Positions 33,327 through 42,538 of a DNA stretch of 64,000 nucleotides are shown here, in pieces. The position numbers were made by a program, and so were the translations under genes. The first letter of the stretch is position 1; every line of letters starts with the position of its first letter. Source of the DNA: Streptomyces platensis. Its GTDB lineage: Bacteria > Actinomycetota > Actinomycetes > Streptomycetales > Streptomycetaceae. The notes beneath the pieces were generated by a model that saw only the letters and a list, made by a program, of their open reading frames with translations, was not told where the DNA came from and made no database searches. The stretch is from NCBI RefSeq assembly GCF_008704855.1, contig NZ_CP023691.1, forward strand, positions 3,286,001-3,350,000, read 5' to 3'.

Positions 33327-34354
33327 TCGTATGTCCGGCCGCATGGAGGCCGGGGACGCAAGATCGCCCGCCAGGGTGGAACGTTTGTGCGAGGTGCGCT
33401 GACGTCGTACGCCGCACGCCGCACGCCGCGCACCGCATGCCACTCGCCGCATGCCGCATGCCGCGACGAGCCGCCTCTTGGAGAACGGGGCCGCCCCCTA
33501 AGGGCCATCCATCGACACCGCCGGACGGCTCACCGCGTCGCGTCCGCCCCCACGCGAAGCCGGACACCGTGCCACCGGACCCGCCGCGCTGTCGAGGGGG
33601 CGGCGCGGGCGCCGGGGGTCCTGGGCCCGACGTTCAGCCAATTCCCCGTACTGGCAAGTTACTTATGGGGACTCGGCGGTTCATGCCGAATCCGTCGCGG
33701 ATCTGCCCATCCCCTGTTTTGCGGGTGAATTCCTTCAGATACTGTTCCAAATCGCACGCAGAGCCACAAAGGTGCCTGCCGGCCTCTACCGCCGTGCCGC
33801 CTCGAAGCGCAAATCGTGCCGTCCTGCGCGTCCGAATCCGCCGACTCTCCTTATTGCATTGCCAGTTGCCGACGGACTTTTACGAACGAGCGGCGTCGCC
33901 TTTACCGGAAGGGTAACTCTGCGCTTACGGAGCATGCTATTCCAGTTATTGAGACACCAGCTGTCAACAAGCCGGAAATCGGCTGCTGTTCCAGGTCAAA
34001 GCACTGCTCCCGATGCCATAGGGCGTCCGGATATTGCCTCTTCCGGTGTCCGTACCTTGTGTTGCATCTTGCAATCGGCTCGACCGTTCGGCACTCTGAC
34101 CTGGGAACTCGGTCCAAATGCGGGCGGGGTTCCCAGGATTGGGAAGAAAGGGATACGCCGGTTGGCGTGATGTGAACGCGGGGACCCCACTGCTTGGCAG
34201 GATTACGGGGCGTTCCTCACACCACCGGAACATGGCCGTCACCGTCACACGGCACGGACGGCCGAGACCAGTGAGCCCGAGACGGTCGAGGGGACCGGGA
34301 AATCGGGCTATCAGCACACGGCACGCAGCCAGTTGCGTGCGGGGGGATGGGCCC
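33327..34354. other. 1-kb gene-poor, partly AT-richer stretch before cslA
   Basis: From about 33640 to 34110 base composition falls to roughly 50-55 percent GC, against more than 70 percent around it. Frames of 113-148 codons cross it on both strands but lack codon bias and ribosome sites. A 7-bp degenerate repeat precedes it. It may be a long regulatory leader of cslA or a decayed insertion next to the tRNA gene. Confidence 0.65.
33408..33465. repeat. Degenerate 7-bp tandem repeat
   Basis: ACGCCGC and ATGCCGC units recur head to tail with a few interruptions. Confidence 0.6.
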
Positions 34355-36379
34355 ATGACGTCGCCACCTGAGGGTGCCCGGCCGCAGCACACGTACGATT
34401 CGTCCGCCACCGCGCGCCTGCGGGTGCCACGTCAGCACCGGCAGCGGCGCACCCCGCGCAAGCCGCTGCCGCGCTACGACTACGAGCACTACAGCAGACT
34501 CGCCGGGCCGCTCACCCAGCCCGACCCGGACAAGCCGTACAAGGTCCGCTATCGCTCACTGCTCGCCGACGAGCCGCACCGCATCCGGGCCGCGCTGCTG
34601 CTCGGTGCCGCGCCGCTGCTCTCGTTCGGGCTGCTGATCTGGCTGATGCAGCCGAACCACTGGACCGAACGCGACTACCCCGCCTACGAGTTTCTGCCGG
34701 TGCTGGACGGCGTCATGCTGGTCGCGATCGGGCTGATCGAGTTCTTCCGGTGCATGAACGTGCTGTCCAACGCGCATGCCACCCTCGTCGCCCGCGACCC
34801 CATACCCGTCATACCCGAGAGCGGCACCCGCGTCGCCTTCCTGACCTCCTTCGTGCCGGGCAAGGAACCGCTGGCCATGGTCACGAAGACGCTGGAGGCG
34901 GCGGTCAAGATCCGTCACCGCGGGCTGCTGCACATCTGGCTGCTGGACGAGGGTGACGACCCCGAGGTCAAAGAGGTCTGCCAACGTCTGGGCGTGCACC
35001 ACTTCTCCCGTAAGGGCATCCCGGAGTGGAACCAGCCCAAGGGGCCGCACCGCGCCAAGACCAAGCACGGCAACTACAACGCCTGGCTGGCGGCGCACGG
35101 CGACGACTACGACTACTTCGCCTCCGTCGACACCGACCATGTCCCGCTGCCCAACTACCTGGAGCGGATGCTGGGCTTCTTCCGCGACCCGGACGTGGGC
35201 TTCGTCATCGGCCCCCAGGTGTACGGCAATTACGACACCTTCGTCACCAAGGCCGCCGAGTCCCAGCAGTTCCTCTTCCACGCGCTGATCCAGCGGGCCG
35301 GCAACCGCTACGGCGCGCCGATGTTCGTCGGCACCTCCAATGCCGTACGCATCAGCGCGCTCAAGCAGATCGGCGGGCTGTACGACTCGATCACCGAGGA
35401 CATGGCGACCGGGTTCGAGATCCACCGGCACCGCAATCCGCAGACCGGCAAGAAGTGGCGCTCGGTCTACACCCCGGATGTGCTCGCGGTCGGTGAGGGG
35501 CCCACGGCCTGGACGGACTTCTTCACCCAGCAGCTGCGCTGGTCCCGCGGGACGTACGAGACGATCCTCAAGCAGTTCTGGAAGGCGCCGTTCACCCTGC
35601 CGTTCGGCCGGCTGGTCAACTACACCATGATGGTGATCTTCTACCCGATGTCGGCGCTGAACTGGATCCTGGCGGCGCTGAGCTGTGCGCTGTTCCTGGG
35701 TCTCGGCGCCTCGGGTGTGGAGATCGATCCGACGGTGTGGATGATGCTGTACGGCAATGCCTCGGCGCTCCAGATCGGCCTGTACATCTGGAACCGGCGG
35801 CACAATGTCTCCCCCCACGAGCCGGAGGGCTCCGGCGGTGTCGCCGGCATGGTGATGTCCGCGCTGTCCGCGCCGATCTACGCCCGGTCGCTGTTCGATG
35901 CGGCACTGCGCCGCAAGAGCAAGTTCGTGGTCACGCCGAAGGGCGACTCGTCCAGCCCGGACACGCTCTTCGGGACGTTCCGGGTGCATCTGTTCTTCCT
36001 GCTCGTCTTCGGCGGCTCGCTGATCGCCTCGTTCGTGCTGGGGCACAGCCATCCGGCGATGGTCATCTGGGCCGTCCTCGCGATGCTGATCACCGCAGCG
36101 CCGATCGTCGCCTGGCGGCGGAGCGTACGCGACGAGAAGCGGAAGCGGAGTGCGGCCGGCGGCGGCAGCTCCGATGCTTCGGGGGGCGGCTCCGGTGCCG
36201 TGGCCGGCGGCTCCGATGCCACGGCCGGGAGCGAGGGTTCTTCCGCGACGGCCGTCGGCGGGGGCTCGCCCGCGACGGCCGCTGACCAAGCCGCCGCTCC
36301 GGCCGACGGCCGTGCCGCCGACCCGGCCGCCACCACTGAACAGACCATGCAGATCGCCCTTGGGGGACGTCACACATGA
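34355..36379 (+). CDS. cslA: Cellulose-synthase-like glycosyltransferase CslA
   Basis: A 674-residue membrane glycosyltransferase of family 2. Two N-terminal membrane helices (about 85-105 and 115-135) precede the catalytic domain: LLDEGDD (about 194), SVDTDHV (about 257), TEDMATG (about 346) and QQLRW (about 391), the D, DxD, TED and QxxRW set of processive synthases. Four or more membrane helices follow, and the last 80 residues are a low-complexity Gly/Ser/Ala tail. CslA makes the beta-glucan at hyphal tips needed for attachment and normal aerial growth. I chose the ATG at 34355 after GGGGGGA; the frame is open back to 34118. The stop overlaps glxA as ATGA. Confidence 0.93.
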   Translation: MTSPPEGARPQHTYDSSATARLRVPRQHRQRRTPRKPLPRYDYEHYSRLAGPLTQPDPDKPYKVRYRSLLADEPHRIRAALLLGAAPLLSFGLLIWLMQPNHWTERDYPAYEFLPVLDGVMLVAIGLIEFFRCMNVLSNAHATLVARDPIPVIPESGTRVAFLTSFVPGKEPLAMVTKTLEAAVKIRHRGLLHIWLLDEGDDPEVKEVCQRLGVHHFSRKGIPEWNQPKGPHRAKTKHGNYNAWLAAHGDDYDYFASVDTDHVPLPNYLERMLGFFRDPDVGFVIGPQVYGNYDTFVTKAAESQQFLFHALIQRAGNRYGAPMFVGTSNAVRISALKQIGGLYDSITEDMATGFEIHRHRNPQTGKKWRSVYTPDVLAVGEGPTAWTDFFTQQLRWSRGTYETILKQFWKAPFTLPFGRLVNYTMMVIFYPMSALNWILAALSCALFLGLGASGVEIDPTVWMMLYGNASALQIGLYIWNRRHNVSPHEPEGSGGVAGMVMSALSAPIYARSLFDAALRRKSKFVVTPKGDSSSPDTLFGTFRVHLFFLLVFGGSLIASFVLGHSHPAMVIWAVLAMLITAAPIVAWRRSVRDEKRKRSAAGGGSSDASGGGSGAVAGGSDATAGSEGSSATAVGGGSPATAADQAAAPADGRAADPAATTEQTMQIALGGRHT

Positions 36380-38328
36380 AGTACCGTCCGAGCCGTCGCA
36401 CCCGCAGAGTGGCGATAGCAACGGCGGTGGTGCTCGCGCTGGCCGGGATGAACGGGCCGGCTCTCTATGGCTTCGCCTCGGAGCAGTACCACCAGTACGT
36501 GATCAACAAGCCGGAGTACAAGGCGAAGAACGGTCACTGGGATGTCCTCGACGTCCCGCAGAAGTACCGCATCAACACCATCCATGCGGCCCTGCTGCAC
36601 ACCGGAAAGGTGCTGCTGGTCGCGGGCTCCGGCAACAACGCGGCGAATTTCAAGGCCAAGTCGTTCCGTACGGTCCTGTGGGATCCGGAGAAGAACACCT
36701 TCAAGAACATCCCCACCCCCAAGGACCTCTTCTGCTCCGGGCACACCCAGCTCCCGGACGGCAAGCTGCTGGTGGCCGGCGGTACCCAGCGCTACGAGAA
36801 GCTGAACGGCGATGTGAAGAAGGCCGGCGGCCTCATGATCATCTACAACGAGGACCCGGACGGCCCGAAGACGTTCCCGGCCGGCACGCTCTTCACCGGC
36901 AAGGAGAACGGCAAGACCTTCGCCGCCAAGGACCCGGTCGTGGTGCCCCGGGCGAAGAAGGTCACCGACCGGGCAACCGGCAAGGTCACCGTCGTGCACA
37001 GCGAGGCCCGGGTCTATGTCGAGGCGCTGAAGGACGGCCCGTCGCACTCCACGGGCACCCAGGACAACTACCGCATCCACGGTCTGACCGGCGCGGACGC
37101 CCGTAACTTCTACGGCATCGCGCAGAAGCTGTCCTTCGACAAGAAGGACTTCCAGGGGATCAAGGACAGCTTCGAGTTCGACCCGGTGGCCGAGCGCTAT
37201 ATGCCGGTCGACCCGATGAACGAGGCCCGCTGGTACCCGACGCTCACCACGCTTCAGGACGGCAAGGTGCTGTCCGTCTCCGGACTGGACGAGATCGGGC
37301 AGGTGGTCCCCGGCAAGCAGGAGATCTACGACCCGAAGACGAAGAAGTGGCGCTATCTGCCCAAGCGGCGCTTCTTCCCGACCTACCCGGCGCTCTTCCT
37401 CACCGACCAGGGCCGGATCTTCTACACCGGCTCCAACGCCGGCTACGGCCCCGACAACATCGGCCGCACGCCCGGCATCTGGGACCTGAAGTCCAACAAG
37501 TTCCAGGTCGTGCCCGGGATGAGTGACCCGAAGATCCTGGAGACCTCGATGTCGGTGCTGCTGCCGCCGGCCCAGGAACAGCGGTACATGGTGCTGGGCG
37601 GCGGCGGGGTCGGCGAGGACCCGAAGGCCACCGACAAGACCCGGATCGTGGATCTGCACGCACCGTCGCCGCGCTTCAAGGACGGTCCGCCGCTGTACGC
37701 GAAGGCCCGCTACCCCAGCAGCGTGATCCTTCCGGACGACACCGTGCTGACCACGAACGGCTCCGGTGGCTACCGCGGGCGCAGCGCCTCCAACGTGCTG
37801 AAGGCGGAGCTGTACGACCCGGCGGCCAACACCGCCCGGGAGGTGGCCGATCCGCTGGTGGGCCGCAACTACCACTCCGGTGGGCTGCTGCTGCCCGACG
37901 GCCGGGTGATGACCTTCGGCTCGGACTCCCTCTACGCCGACAAGGACAACACCAAGCCGGGCGTCTTCCAGCAGCAGATCGACCTCTACACCCCGCCGTA
38001 CCTCTACGGGAAGTCGCGCCCGAAGCTGACGGCCGGGGCGGCGAAGACGCTCAAGCTCGGCCAGCGCGCGACCTACGGCGCCCCGCACGCCGCCGGCATC
38101 AAGAAGATGCGGCTGATGCGGCCCGGCTCGTTCACCCATGTCACCAATGTCGAACAGCGCTCCATCGCGCTGGACTTCACAGTGACGAAGGACGGGAAGG
38201 GGGTCACGGTCACCCTGCCGAAGGATCCGTCGCTGGTGCCGCCCGGGTGGTACATGCTCAACGCGGTGGACGGGGAGGGGACTCCGTCGAAGGCGGTGTG
38301 GGTGAAGGTCGCGCCCGAGCGGCAGTAG
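36376..38328 (+). CDS. glxA: Galactose-oxidase-like radical copper oxidase GlxA
   Basis: A 650-residue exported protein with an N-terminal signal or anchor (residues 10-33), kelch-type repeats, and the copper-radical residues in the family's contexts: Cys120 (FCSGHTQLPDGKLLVAGG), which cross-links to Tyr287 (RWYPT), the axial Tyr499 and ligand His500 (NYHSGG), and His588 (SFTHVTN). In S. lividans GlxA works with CslA on the tip glucan and is required for its maturation; copper loading needs Sco or DtpA proteins encoded elsewhere. The start overlaps the cslA stop as ATGA, so the two are made together. A hairpin follows the stop. Confidence 0.95.
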   Translation: MKYRPSRRTRRVAIATAVVLALAGMNGPALYGFASEQYHQYVINKPEYKAKNGHWDVLDVPQKYRINTIHAALLHTGKVLLVAGSGNNAANFKAKSFRTVLWDPEKNTFKNIPTPKDLFCSGHTQLPDGKLLVAGGTQRYEKLNGDVKKAGGLMIIYNEDPDGPKTFPAGTLFTGKENGKTFAAKDPVVVPRAKKVTDRATGKVTVVHSEARVYVEALKDGPSHSTGTQDNYRIHGLTGADARNFYGIAQKLSFDKKDFQGIKDSFEFDPVAERYMPVDPMNEARWYPTLTTLQDGKVLSVSGLDEIGQVVPGKQEIYDPKTKKWRYLPKRRFFPTYPALFLTDQGRIFYTGSNAGYGPDNIGRTPGIWDLKSNKFQVVPGMSDPKILETSMSVLLPPAQEQRYMVLGGGGVGEDPKATDKTRIVDLHAPSPRFKDGPPLYAKARYPSSVILPDDTVLTTNGSGGYRGRSASNVLKAELYDPAANTAREVADPLVGRNYHSGGLLLPDGRVMTFGSDSLYADKDNTKPGVFQQQIDLYTPPYLYGKSRPKLTAGAAKTLKLGQRATYGAPHAAGIKKMRLMRPGSFTHVTNVEQRSIALDFTVTKDGKGVTVTLPKDPSLVPPGWYMLNAVDGEGTPSKAVWVKVAPERQ

Positions 38329-38336
38329 GGATCGGT

Positions 38337-38372
38337 TGCCGTGACGGCGACCGGGTGGTCGCCGTCACGGCA
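38337..38372. terminator. Perfect 16-bp hairpin between glxA and the endoglucanase gene
   Basis: TGCCGTGACGGCGACC (38337-38352) pairs with GGTCGCCGTCACGGCA (38357-38372) around GGGT. It lies 9 bases after the glxA stop and 18 before the convergent stop, so it serves both. Confidence 0.85.
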
Positions 38373-38389
38373 GGCGCTGGGCGCGGTGG

Positions 38390-39466
38390 TTACTTCGCGC
38401 CGTGGGCCAGGCCGAGGGCGTACTTGGGCCACCAGGTGCCCGCCTTGGGGCCGCCCTTGCAGGTGCCGTCGGACTCGCCGGGACGCTTGATCCACAGGTA
38501 GGCGGCTATCTGGGGGTCGTCGGTCTTGGTGGTGGGTGCCGCGCCCAGGGCGCGGCCGGGCGGGTTGCACCAGTTTTCCGGGTCGTCGCCGCCCGGTGCC
38601 GGGCCGTTGCCGTTACGGCTGGTGTCGATGACGAAGCGCTTGCCGCCGACCATGGCGGACAGCTTCTTGCCGTACTTCGTGTTCTCCGCGGTGGTCTGGT
38701 AGTTGGAGATGTTCAGCGCGAAGCCGTCGGCACGGTCGATACCGGCCCGCTTGAGCGGCTCGACCATCCGGCCCGGGTCCTTGATCCAGTGGGGGTTGCC
38801 GGCATCCAGATAGACCTTGGTGCGCGGCAGCGCCTTGAGCTTGCCGACCGCCTCCGTCAGCAGGGCGTAGCGCTCCTCGTGGAACTGCTGCGGGGTGCAC
38901 TTGTCCGCGATGTGCGGCAGGGCGTCGGGCTCCAGGATGACGGTGGTGGCGCGGTTGCCGATGCCCTTGAGCACGCCGTCCAGCCAGGCGCGGTACGCGT
39001 TGCCGTCGGCGGCGCCGCCCTTGGAGTAGCTGCCGCAGTCGCGGTGCGGGATGTTGTAGAGCACCAGCAGCGCCTCACGGTCGGCCTTGGCGGCCGCCTC
39101 GGTGAAGCCGCGGGCCTCGCCCTGCGGGTCGTCGACGCCTATCCATTCGGCGACCGGCTGCGTCGCGATCTTGTTGACCAGGCGGGCGTCGCCGGACTTG
39201 CCGTCCTTGCCGTACGCGGACACCTGGCGGGCCGCCTTGCTGTCCGGGTTGACCCAGAACGGGGCGACGGACTTGGGGCGTTGGCCGGGTCTGTCCGGCA
39301 CGCTGCCGTCGCTGTCGCTGTCGGAGCAGCCGGCGAGCAGCAGCAGAGCCAGTGCCCCCACCACCGCCCTCGACGGCGTCGCACCGGCAGGCGCGGAGCG
39401 CCGCCGGCCGTCGCGGGATCCGCCCGGCGAACCGACCCCGGCCATCCGTCGCAGATTGCCGTACAT
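38390..39466 (-). CDS. cslZ: GH6 endoglucanase lipoprotein (CslZ-like)
   Basis: A 358-residue lipoprotein. The lipobox is LLLLAGC (Cys47), followed by an Asp/Ser linker. The glycoside hydrolase family 6 barrel has its catalytic acids in context: Asp143 in NIPHRDCGSYS and Asp181 in VILEPDALPHI, with YLDAGNPHWI, FALNISNYQTT and WCNPPGRALG further on. GH6 enzymes cut beta-1,4-glucan. Its place next to cslA-glxA suggests it trims or releases the tip polymer. The symbol is by position and family. I chose the ATG at 39466 after GGGGGGAG. Confidence 0.88.
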   Translation of the reverse strand: MYGNLRRMAGVGSPGGSRDGRRRSAPAGATPSRAVVGALALLLLAGCSDSDSDGSVPDRPGQRPKSVAPFWVNPDSKAARQVSAYGKDGKSGDARLVNKIATQPVAEWIGVDDPQGEARGFTEAAAKADREALLVLYNIPHRDCGSYSKGGAADGNAYRAWLDGVLKGIGNRATTVILEPDALPHIADKCTPQQFHEERYALLTEAVGKLKALPRTKVYLDAGNPHWIKDPGRMVEPLKRAGIDRADGFALNISNYQTTAENTKYGKKLSAMVGGKRFVIDTSRNGNGPAPGGDDPENWCNPPGRALGAAPTTKTDDPQIAAYLWIKRPGESDGTCKGGPKAGTWWPKYALGLAHGAK

Positions 39467-39647
39467 CCACTCCCCCCTCGGAGCACGAACACGGAACACG
39501 GTCGGCAGGGGACCACCGGCCGCATCCATCGTGGCACACCCCGACTTGCCCGGGTCGGCCTGTGGACGAGCCGCGCACCGAGCGCGGCGCGGGGCGGGGC
39601 CGAGGGGGCCGAGCGTTGATGTCGTGCAGGTGCGAGTGCGGCTGCGG

Positions 39648-39690
39648 GTGCGTCGTGGCCGGTCGCGCAGTTCCCCGCGCCCCTAAGGTG
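39648..39690. repeat. Streptomyces-type interspersed intergenic element
   Basis: The stretch CGTGGCCGGTCGCGCAGTTC followed by CCCGCGCCCCTAA resembles, from memory, a short element seen in many streptomycete intergenic regions, often beside stop codons. It covers the stop of the sortase-like gene. Confidence 0.5.
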
Positions 39691-40708
39691 CGCGATGCTC
39701 CTGGTAGGACGTCAGGTAGGCGGAGACCACCACGATCACGTGGGTCGACTCGCCGCCGTCCTGCCGGCCGTGGGCGGCGGTGCGGCTGATGTCCTCGGTG
39801 ATCAGGCGGAGTTCGGAGCGGCCGCGGTCGTGGGCGGCGTAGGCCCGGCGCGGGTCGAAGCGGTGGCGGTCGTAGAGCTGGACGTCCTCGATGGTGAAGC
39901 GTGCGGTGCTGCCGTCGGCGCGCTGGATGTCCACCTGCTCCCCCGGCTTGAGCTGGGACAGGCGGTGGAAACCGGCCCGTTGGGCGTCAGGGGCGTGGAT
40001 GCCCCGGCGGCCGTCTTCCGGGCCTCCGGCGTCCGTACGGGCCACGAGCAGCGCCGCGCCCGCCTCGCCCGGTTGCGGCCCTTCGGCGTACCAGCCGACG
40101 GGCTGCGGGGAGGTGTACGGGGGCGGGGCGAGGAGGCCGTCGCCGTCGAGGCCCCGTTCGGTGATGCCGGCCTCCCGTACGCCGAGCGCGTCGATGGTGA
40201 TCCCGACGGGCCGTGCGGTGGTTGCGGCAGGTACCGGGGCGTGCGCATGCGGAGGCGCCTGCCGGCCCAACGGGCGTCCGGCGGCGGCAACATCACCGGT
40301 CGTGGCGAGCTGCGCGGCCACCTCGTCCGCCAGATCCCGGCCCCACAACCACAGCCCCAGCAGCAACACCGCCCAGGCCACACCGCCGAGCAGCCGCCCG
40401 GGGCGGTGGGTGGAGGCGGGGCCCGGGCCGGGGCCCGTGCCCGTATGGGCGCCGGAGCCCCTGCCCGTAACGGCGCCGGGGCCCGCAACCGCATCTGGGC
40501 CGGGGCCGGGGAAGGCATGGGCGCCCGGTAGGGCAAGGGAGTTGAGCGCCTTACGGGTGCCAGGGGTGCCGGAGGCGCGGGAGGCTCCCGGCCCTCTGGG
40601 CGCGGCTGCCACGGTTCTCGTGCCGTCCGCGTTGCCGTCCGGGCCGGATACGCCGGGTCTGGCGGTCACCCCGACCGCACTCGCCCGCCCCTCCTCGTCA
40701 GCGCTCAT
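39683..40708 (-). CDS. Sortase-fold protein without catalytic His and Cys
   Basis: A 341-residue membrane protein: a Gly/Pro/Ala-rich N-terminus, one membrane helix (about 105-123), then a class F-like sortase fold (RPVGITIDALGVREAGITER, GWYAEGPQPGEAGAALLVAR, SQLKPGEQVDIQRADGSTAR, ELRLITEDISRT). The catalytic His of the usual GHVD stands as Arg224 (VARTD), and the Cys of LITC stands as Glu305 (LITED). It cannot be a classical transpeptidase and is probably a structural or binding protein. Its start overlaps the end of the membrane-anchored gene by 11 bases. Confidence 0.85.
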   Translation of the reverse strand: MSADEEGRASAVGVTARPGVSGPDGNADGTRTVAAAPRGPGASRASGTPGTRKALNSLALPGAHAFPGPGPDAVAGPGAVTGRGSGAHTGTGPGPGPASTHRPGRLLGGVAWAVLLLGLWLWGRDLADEVAAQLATTGDVAAAGRPLGRQAPPHAHAPVPAATTARPVGITIDALGVREAGITERGLDGDGLLAPPPYTSPQPVGWYAEGPQPGEAGAALLVARTDAGGPEDGRRGIHAPDAQRAGFHRLSQLKPGEQVDIQRADGSTARFTIEDVQLYDRHRFDPRRAYAAHDRGRSELRLITEDISRTAAHGRQDGGESTHVIVVVSAYLTSYQEHRAP

Positions 40709-41264
40709 CGGCGTCGCCCCGCCGCTCGCGGCGCAGTCTCAGCCGGAGCCGGAGCAGCTGCCCCGCGATGACCAGGATGGCGCCACCGGCCAGCACCAGA
40801 CCCACAGCCGAGGTACTGCTCAGCTCACGGCTCGATGCGGCTTGGGATTCTTTGGCGGGGTGGGATTCTTTGGCGGCTTTGGCGGCTCGGGCGGCGTGGG
40901 TGGCTCGCGAGGCCCCGGCCCCCTTGGCCGCGTACGCAGCGGCTCCAGCTCTGCCGGTCTCGGCGGCCGGAGCGAGAGAAGCCGGATAGGTGTCGGGCGC
41001 GGAGCCGGAGCGGATGTGGCCGGCGCCCACGACCGGGCCCACGACCGGGCTCCCGCCAGTGCGGGTGCGCGGCGCCCCCTCATGGACGGCCACGGATCGC
41101 ACGACGGCCCGCCCAGCAGTGCCGCCCGTGCCCCGTGAGGCAGGGGTGACCTGGACCGTTGCGGTTCCGGTGGCGCGATCGTCCGCGCCGTACGCGGGTG
41201 CCGGCGCCGTCGTCACCGCGCACGCCGCGACCGCGGCACAGAGAGCAAGTTGCCGTGAGCGCAT
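40698..41264 (-). CDS. Exported protein with C-terminal membrane anchor, no LPXTG
   Basis: A 188-residue protein: signal peptide (MRSRQLALCAAVAACAVTTA, cut near AYGA), a low-complexity Ala/Gly/Ser/Thr region, then a helix (AVGLVLAGGAILVIAGQLL) and an Arg-rich end (RLRLRLRRERRG). This is the shape of a sortase substrate, but no LPXTG, LAXTG or similar motif precedes the helix (the sequence is SSRELSSTSAVG). It overlaps a sortase-like gene that lacks catalytic residues. The start ATG follows GGAGGT. Confidence 0.8.
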   Translation of the reverse strand: MRSRQLALCAAVAACAVTTAPAPAYGADDRATGTATVQVTPASRGTGGTAGRAVVRSVAVHEGAPRTRTGGSPVVGPVVGAGHIRSGSAPDTYPASLAPAAETGRAGAAAYAAKGAGASRATHAARAAKAAKESHPAKESQAASSRELSSTSAVGLVLAGGAILVIAGQLLRLRLRLRRERRGDADER

Positions 41265-41501
41265 GGTGAACCTCCGATACCTCCGAAGGTCCGCCTACGC
41301 GAGCCCGCCCGCATCCGGTGCGGTCCGAGGCTGCGCCGTTCGGGTGGGGCTCCTGGGCCACCGGCGGCCCGCGGCCGGATCAGGCCGCGGACCGGACAGC
41401 AGGCCGGTCCGCGGCAGGCCACGCCGGGCCGAACCGGGCAGCGGCCCGGCCCGGGCCACGGGGCAGACCACCACCAGCCCGCTCAGGGCACCGCCCCCCG
41501 G

Positions 41502-42281
41502 TCACACCAAGTCGATGAGATCAGCGATCGAGTCCACCACACGGGAGGGCCGGAACGGGTGCCGGTCGACTTCCTCGGGGCGGGTGAGGCCGGTCAGGAC
41601 GAGGAAGGTCTCCATGCCCGCCTCCAGGCCGGCCAGCACATCGGTGTCCATCCGGTCGCCGATCATGGCGGAGGTCTCGGAATGGGCGCCGATGACGTTC
41701 AGTCCGTGCCGCATCATCAGCGGGTTGGGCTTGCCGACGAAGTACGGGTCGATGCCCGTCGCCTTGGTGATCAGCGCGGCCACCGACCCGGTAGCGGGCA
41801 GTGCGCCCTGCGGGGAGGGGCCGGTCTCGTCGGGGTTGGTGGCGATGAACCGGGCGCCGTCGTTGATCAGCCGGATCGCCTTCGTCAGGGCCTCGAAGCT
41901 GTAGGTGCGGGTCTCGCCGAGGACCACGTAATCCGGGGAGTGGTCGGTCAGCACGTAGCCGATGTCGTGCAGGGCGGTGGTCAGGCCCGCCTCGCCGATG
42001 ACGTAGGCGGTGCCGCCGGGCCGCTGGTCGTCCAGGAACTGGGCGGTGGCCAGCGCGGAGGTCCAGATGGACTCCCACGGGACGTCCAGGCCGATGCGGT
42101 TCAGCCGGGCGTGCAGATCACGCGGAGTGTAGATGGAGTTGTTGGTCAGGACGAGGAAGGGTTTGCCCGATTCGCGCAGCCGCTTGATGAAGGCCTCCGC
42201 CCCGGGAACCGGAATGCCCTCGTGCATCAGGACGCCGTCCATGTCGGTGAGCCATGACTCGATCGGCTTGCGCTCTGCCAC
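41502..42281 (-). CDS. HAD-superfamily IIA phosphatase (NagD-like)
   Basis: A 259-residue enzyme: motif I LTDMDGVLMHEG (about 10-20), motif II LTNNS, cap domain in the middle, and motif IV IGDRMDTDVLAGLEAGM. This is the layout of NagD and other class IIA sugar- or nitrophenyl-phosphatases; the natural substrate is unknown. I chose the GTG at 42281, which has AGGAG 8 bases upstream; the frame is open to 42389. It is monocistronic. Confidence 0.9.
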   Translation of the reverse strand: MAERKPIESWLTDMDGVLMHEGIPVPGAEAFIKRLRESGKPFLVLTNNSIYTPRDLHARLNRIGLDVPWESIWTSALATAQFLDDQRPGGTAYVIGEAGLTTALHDIGYVLTDHSPDYVVLGETRTYSFEALTKAIRLINDGARFIATNPDETGPSPQGALPATGSVAALITKATGIDPYFVGKPNPLMMRHGLNVIGAHSETSAMIGDRMDTDVLAGLEAGMETFLVLTGLTRPEEVDRHPFRPSRVVDSIADLIDLV

Positions 42282-42500
42282 TGCCGGACTCCTGCCGTGC
42301 GTGAGGACCAGGGGCGCCGACCGCCTCCCGCACGCGCCGCGGACCACACGGGGTAACCCACGCGTCGTACGTACGGCCGACGCCCCCACCCTAAGTCAGC
42401 CCCTGTGCCCCTGACCCTGGTGATTCCCTCGGTCTTCGGCCGGCCGGGCAGCGCCCACACCCCGGCTCCCGGCGATCCGCAGCACATCGCGCAGCGCCCT

Positions 42501-42522
42501 GGCGCACCGTCACCCGTGCGCC
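42501..42522 (-). terminator. 7-bp hairpin after the ROK gene
   Basis: GGCGCAC (42501-42507) pairs with GTGCGCC (42516-42522) around an 8-base loop, 17 bases after the ROK stop. Confidence 0.45.
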
Positions 42523-42538
42523 GTCCCCCGCAGCGCCG

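Noticed and set aside
33772..34170. A 132-codon frame in the AT-richer stretch before cslA
   Set aside because: No ribosome site, no third-position bias, no family resemblance; frames on the other strand are equally long.
16249..34354. Integrated element at tRNA-Lys
   Set aside because: No integrase, excisionase or duplicated tRNA end was found; genes between the copies look like ordinary chromosome. The AT-richer stretch remains the only hint.
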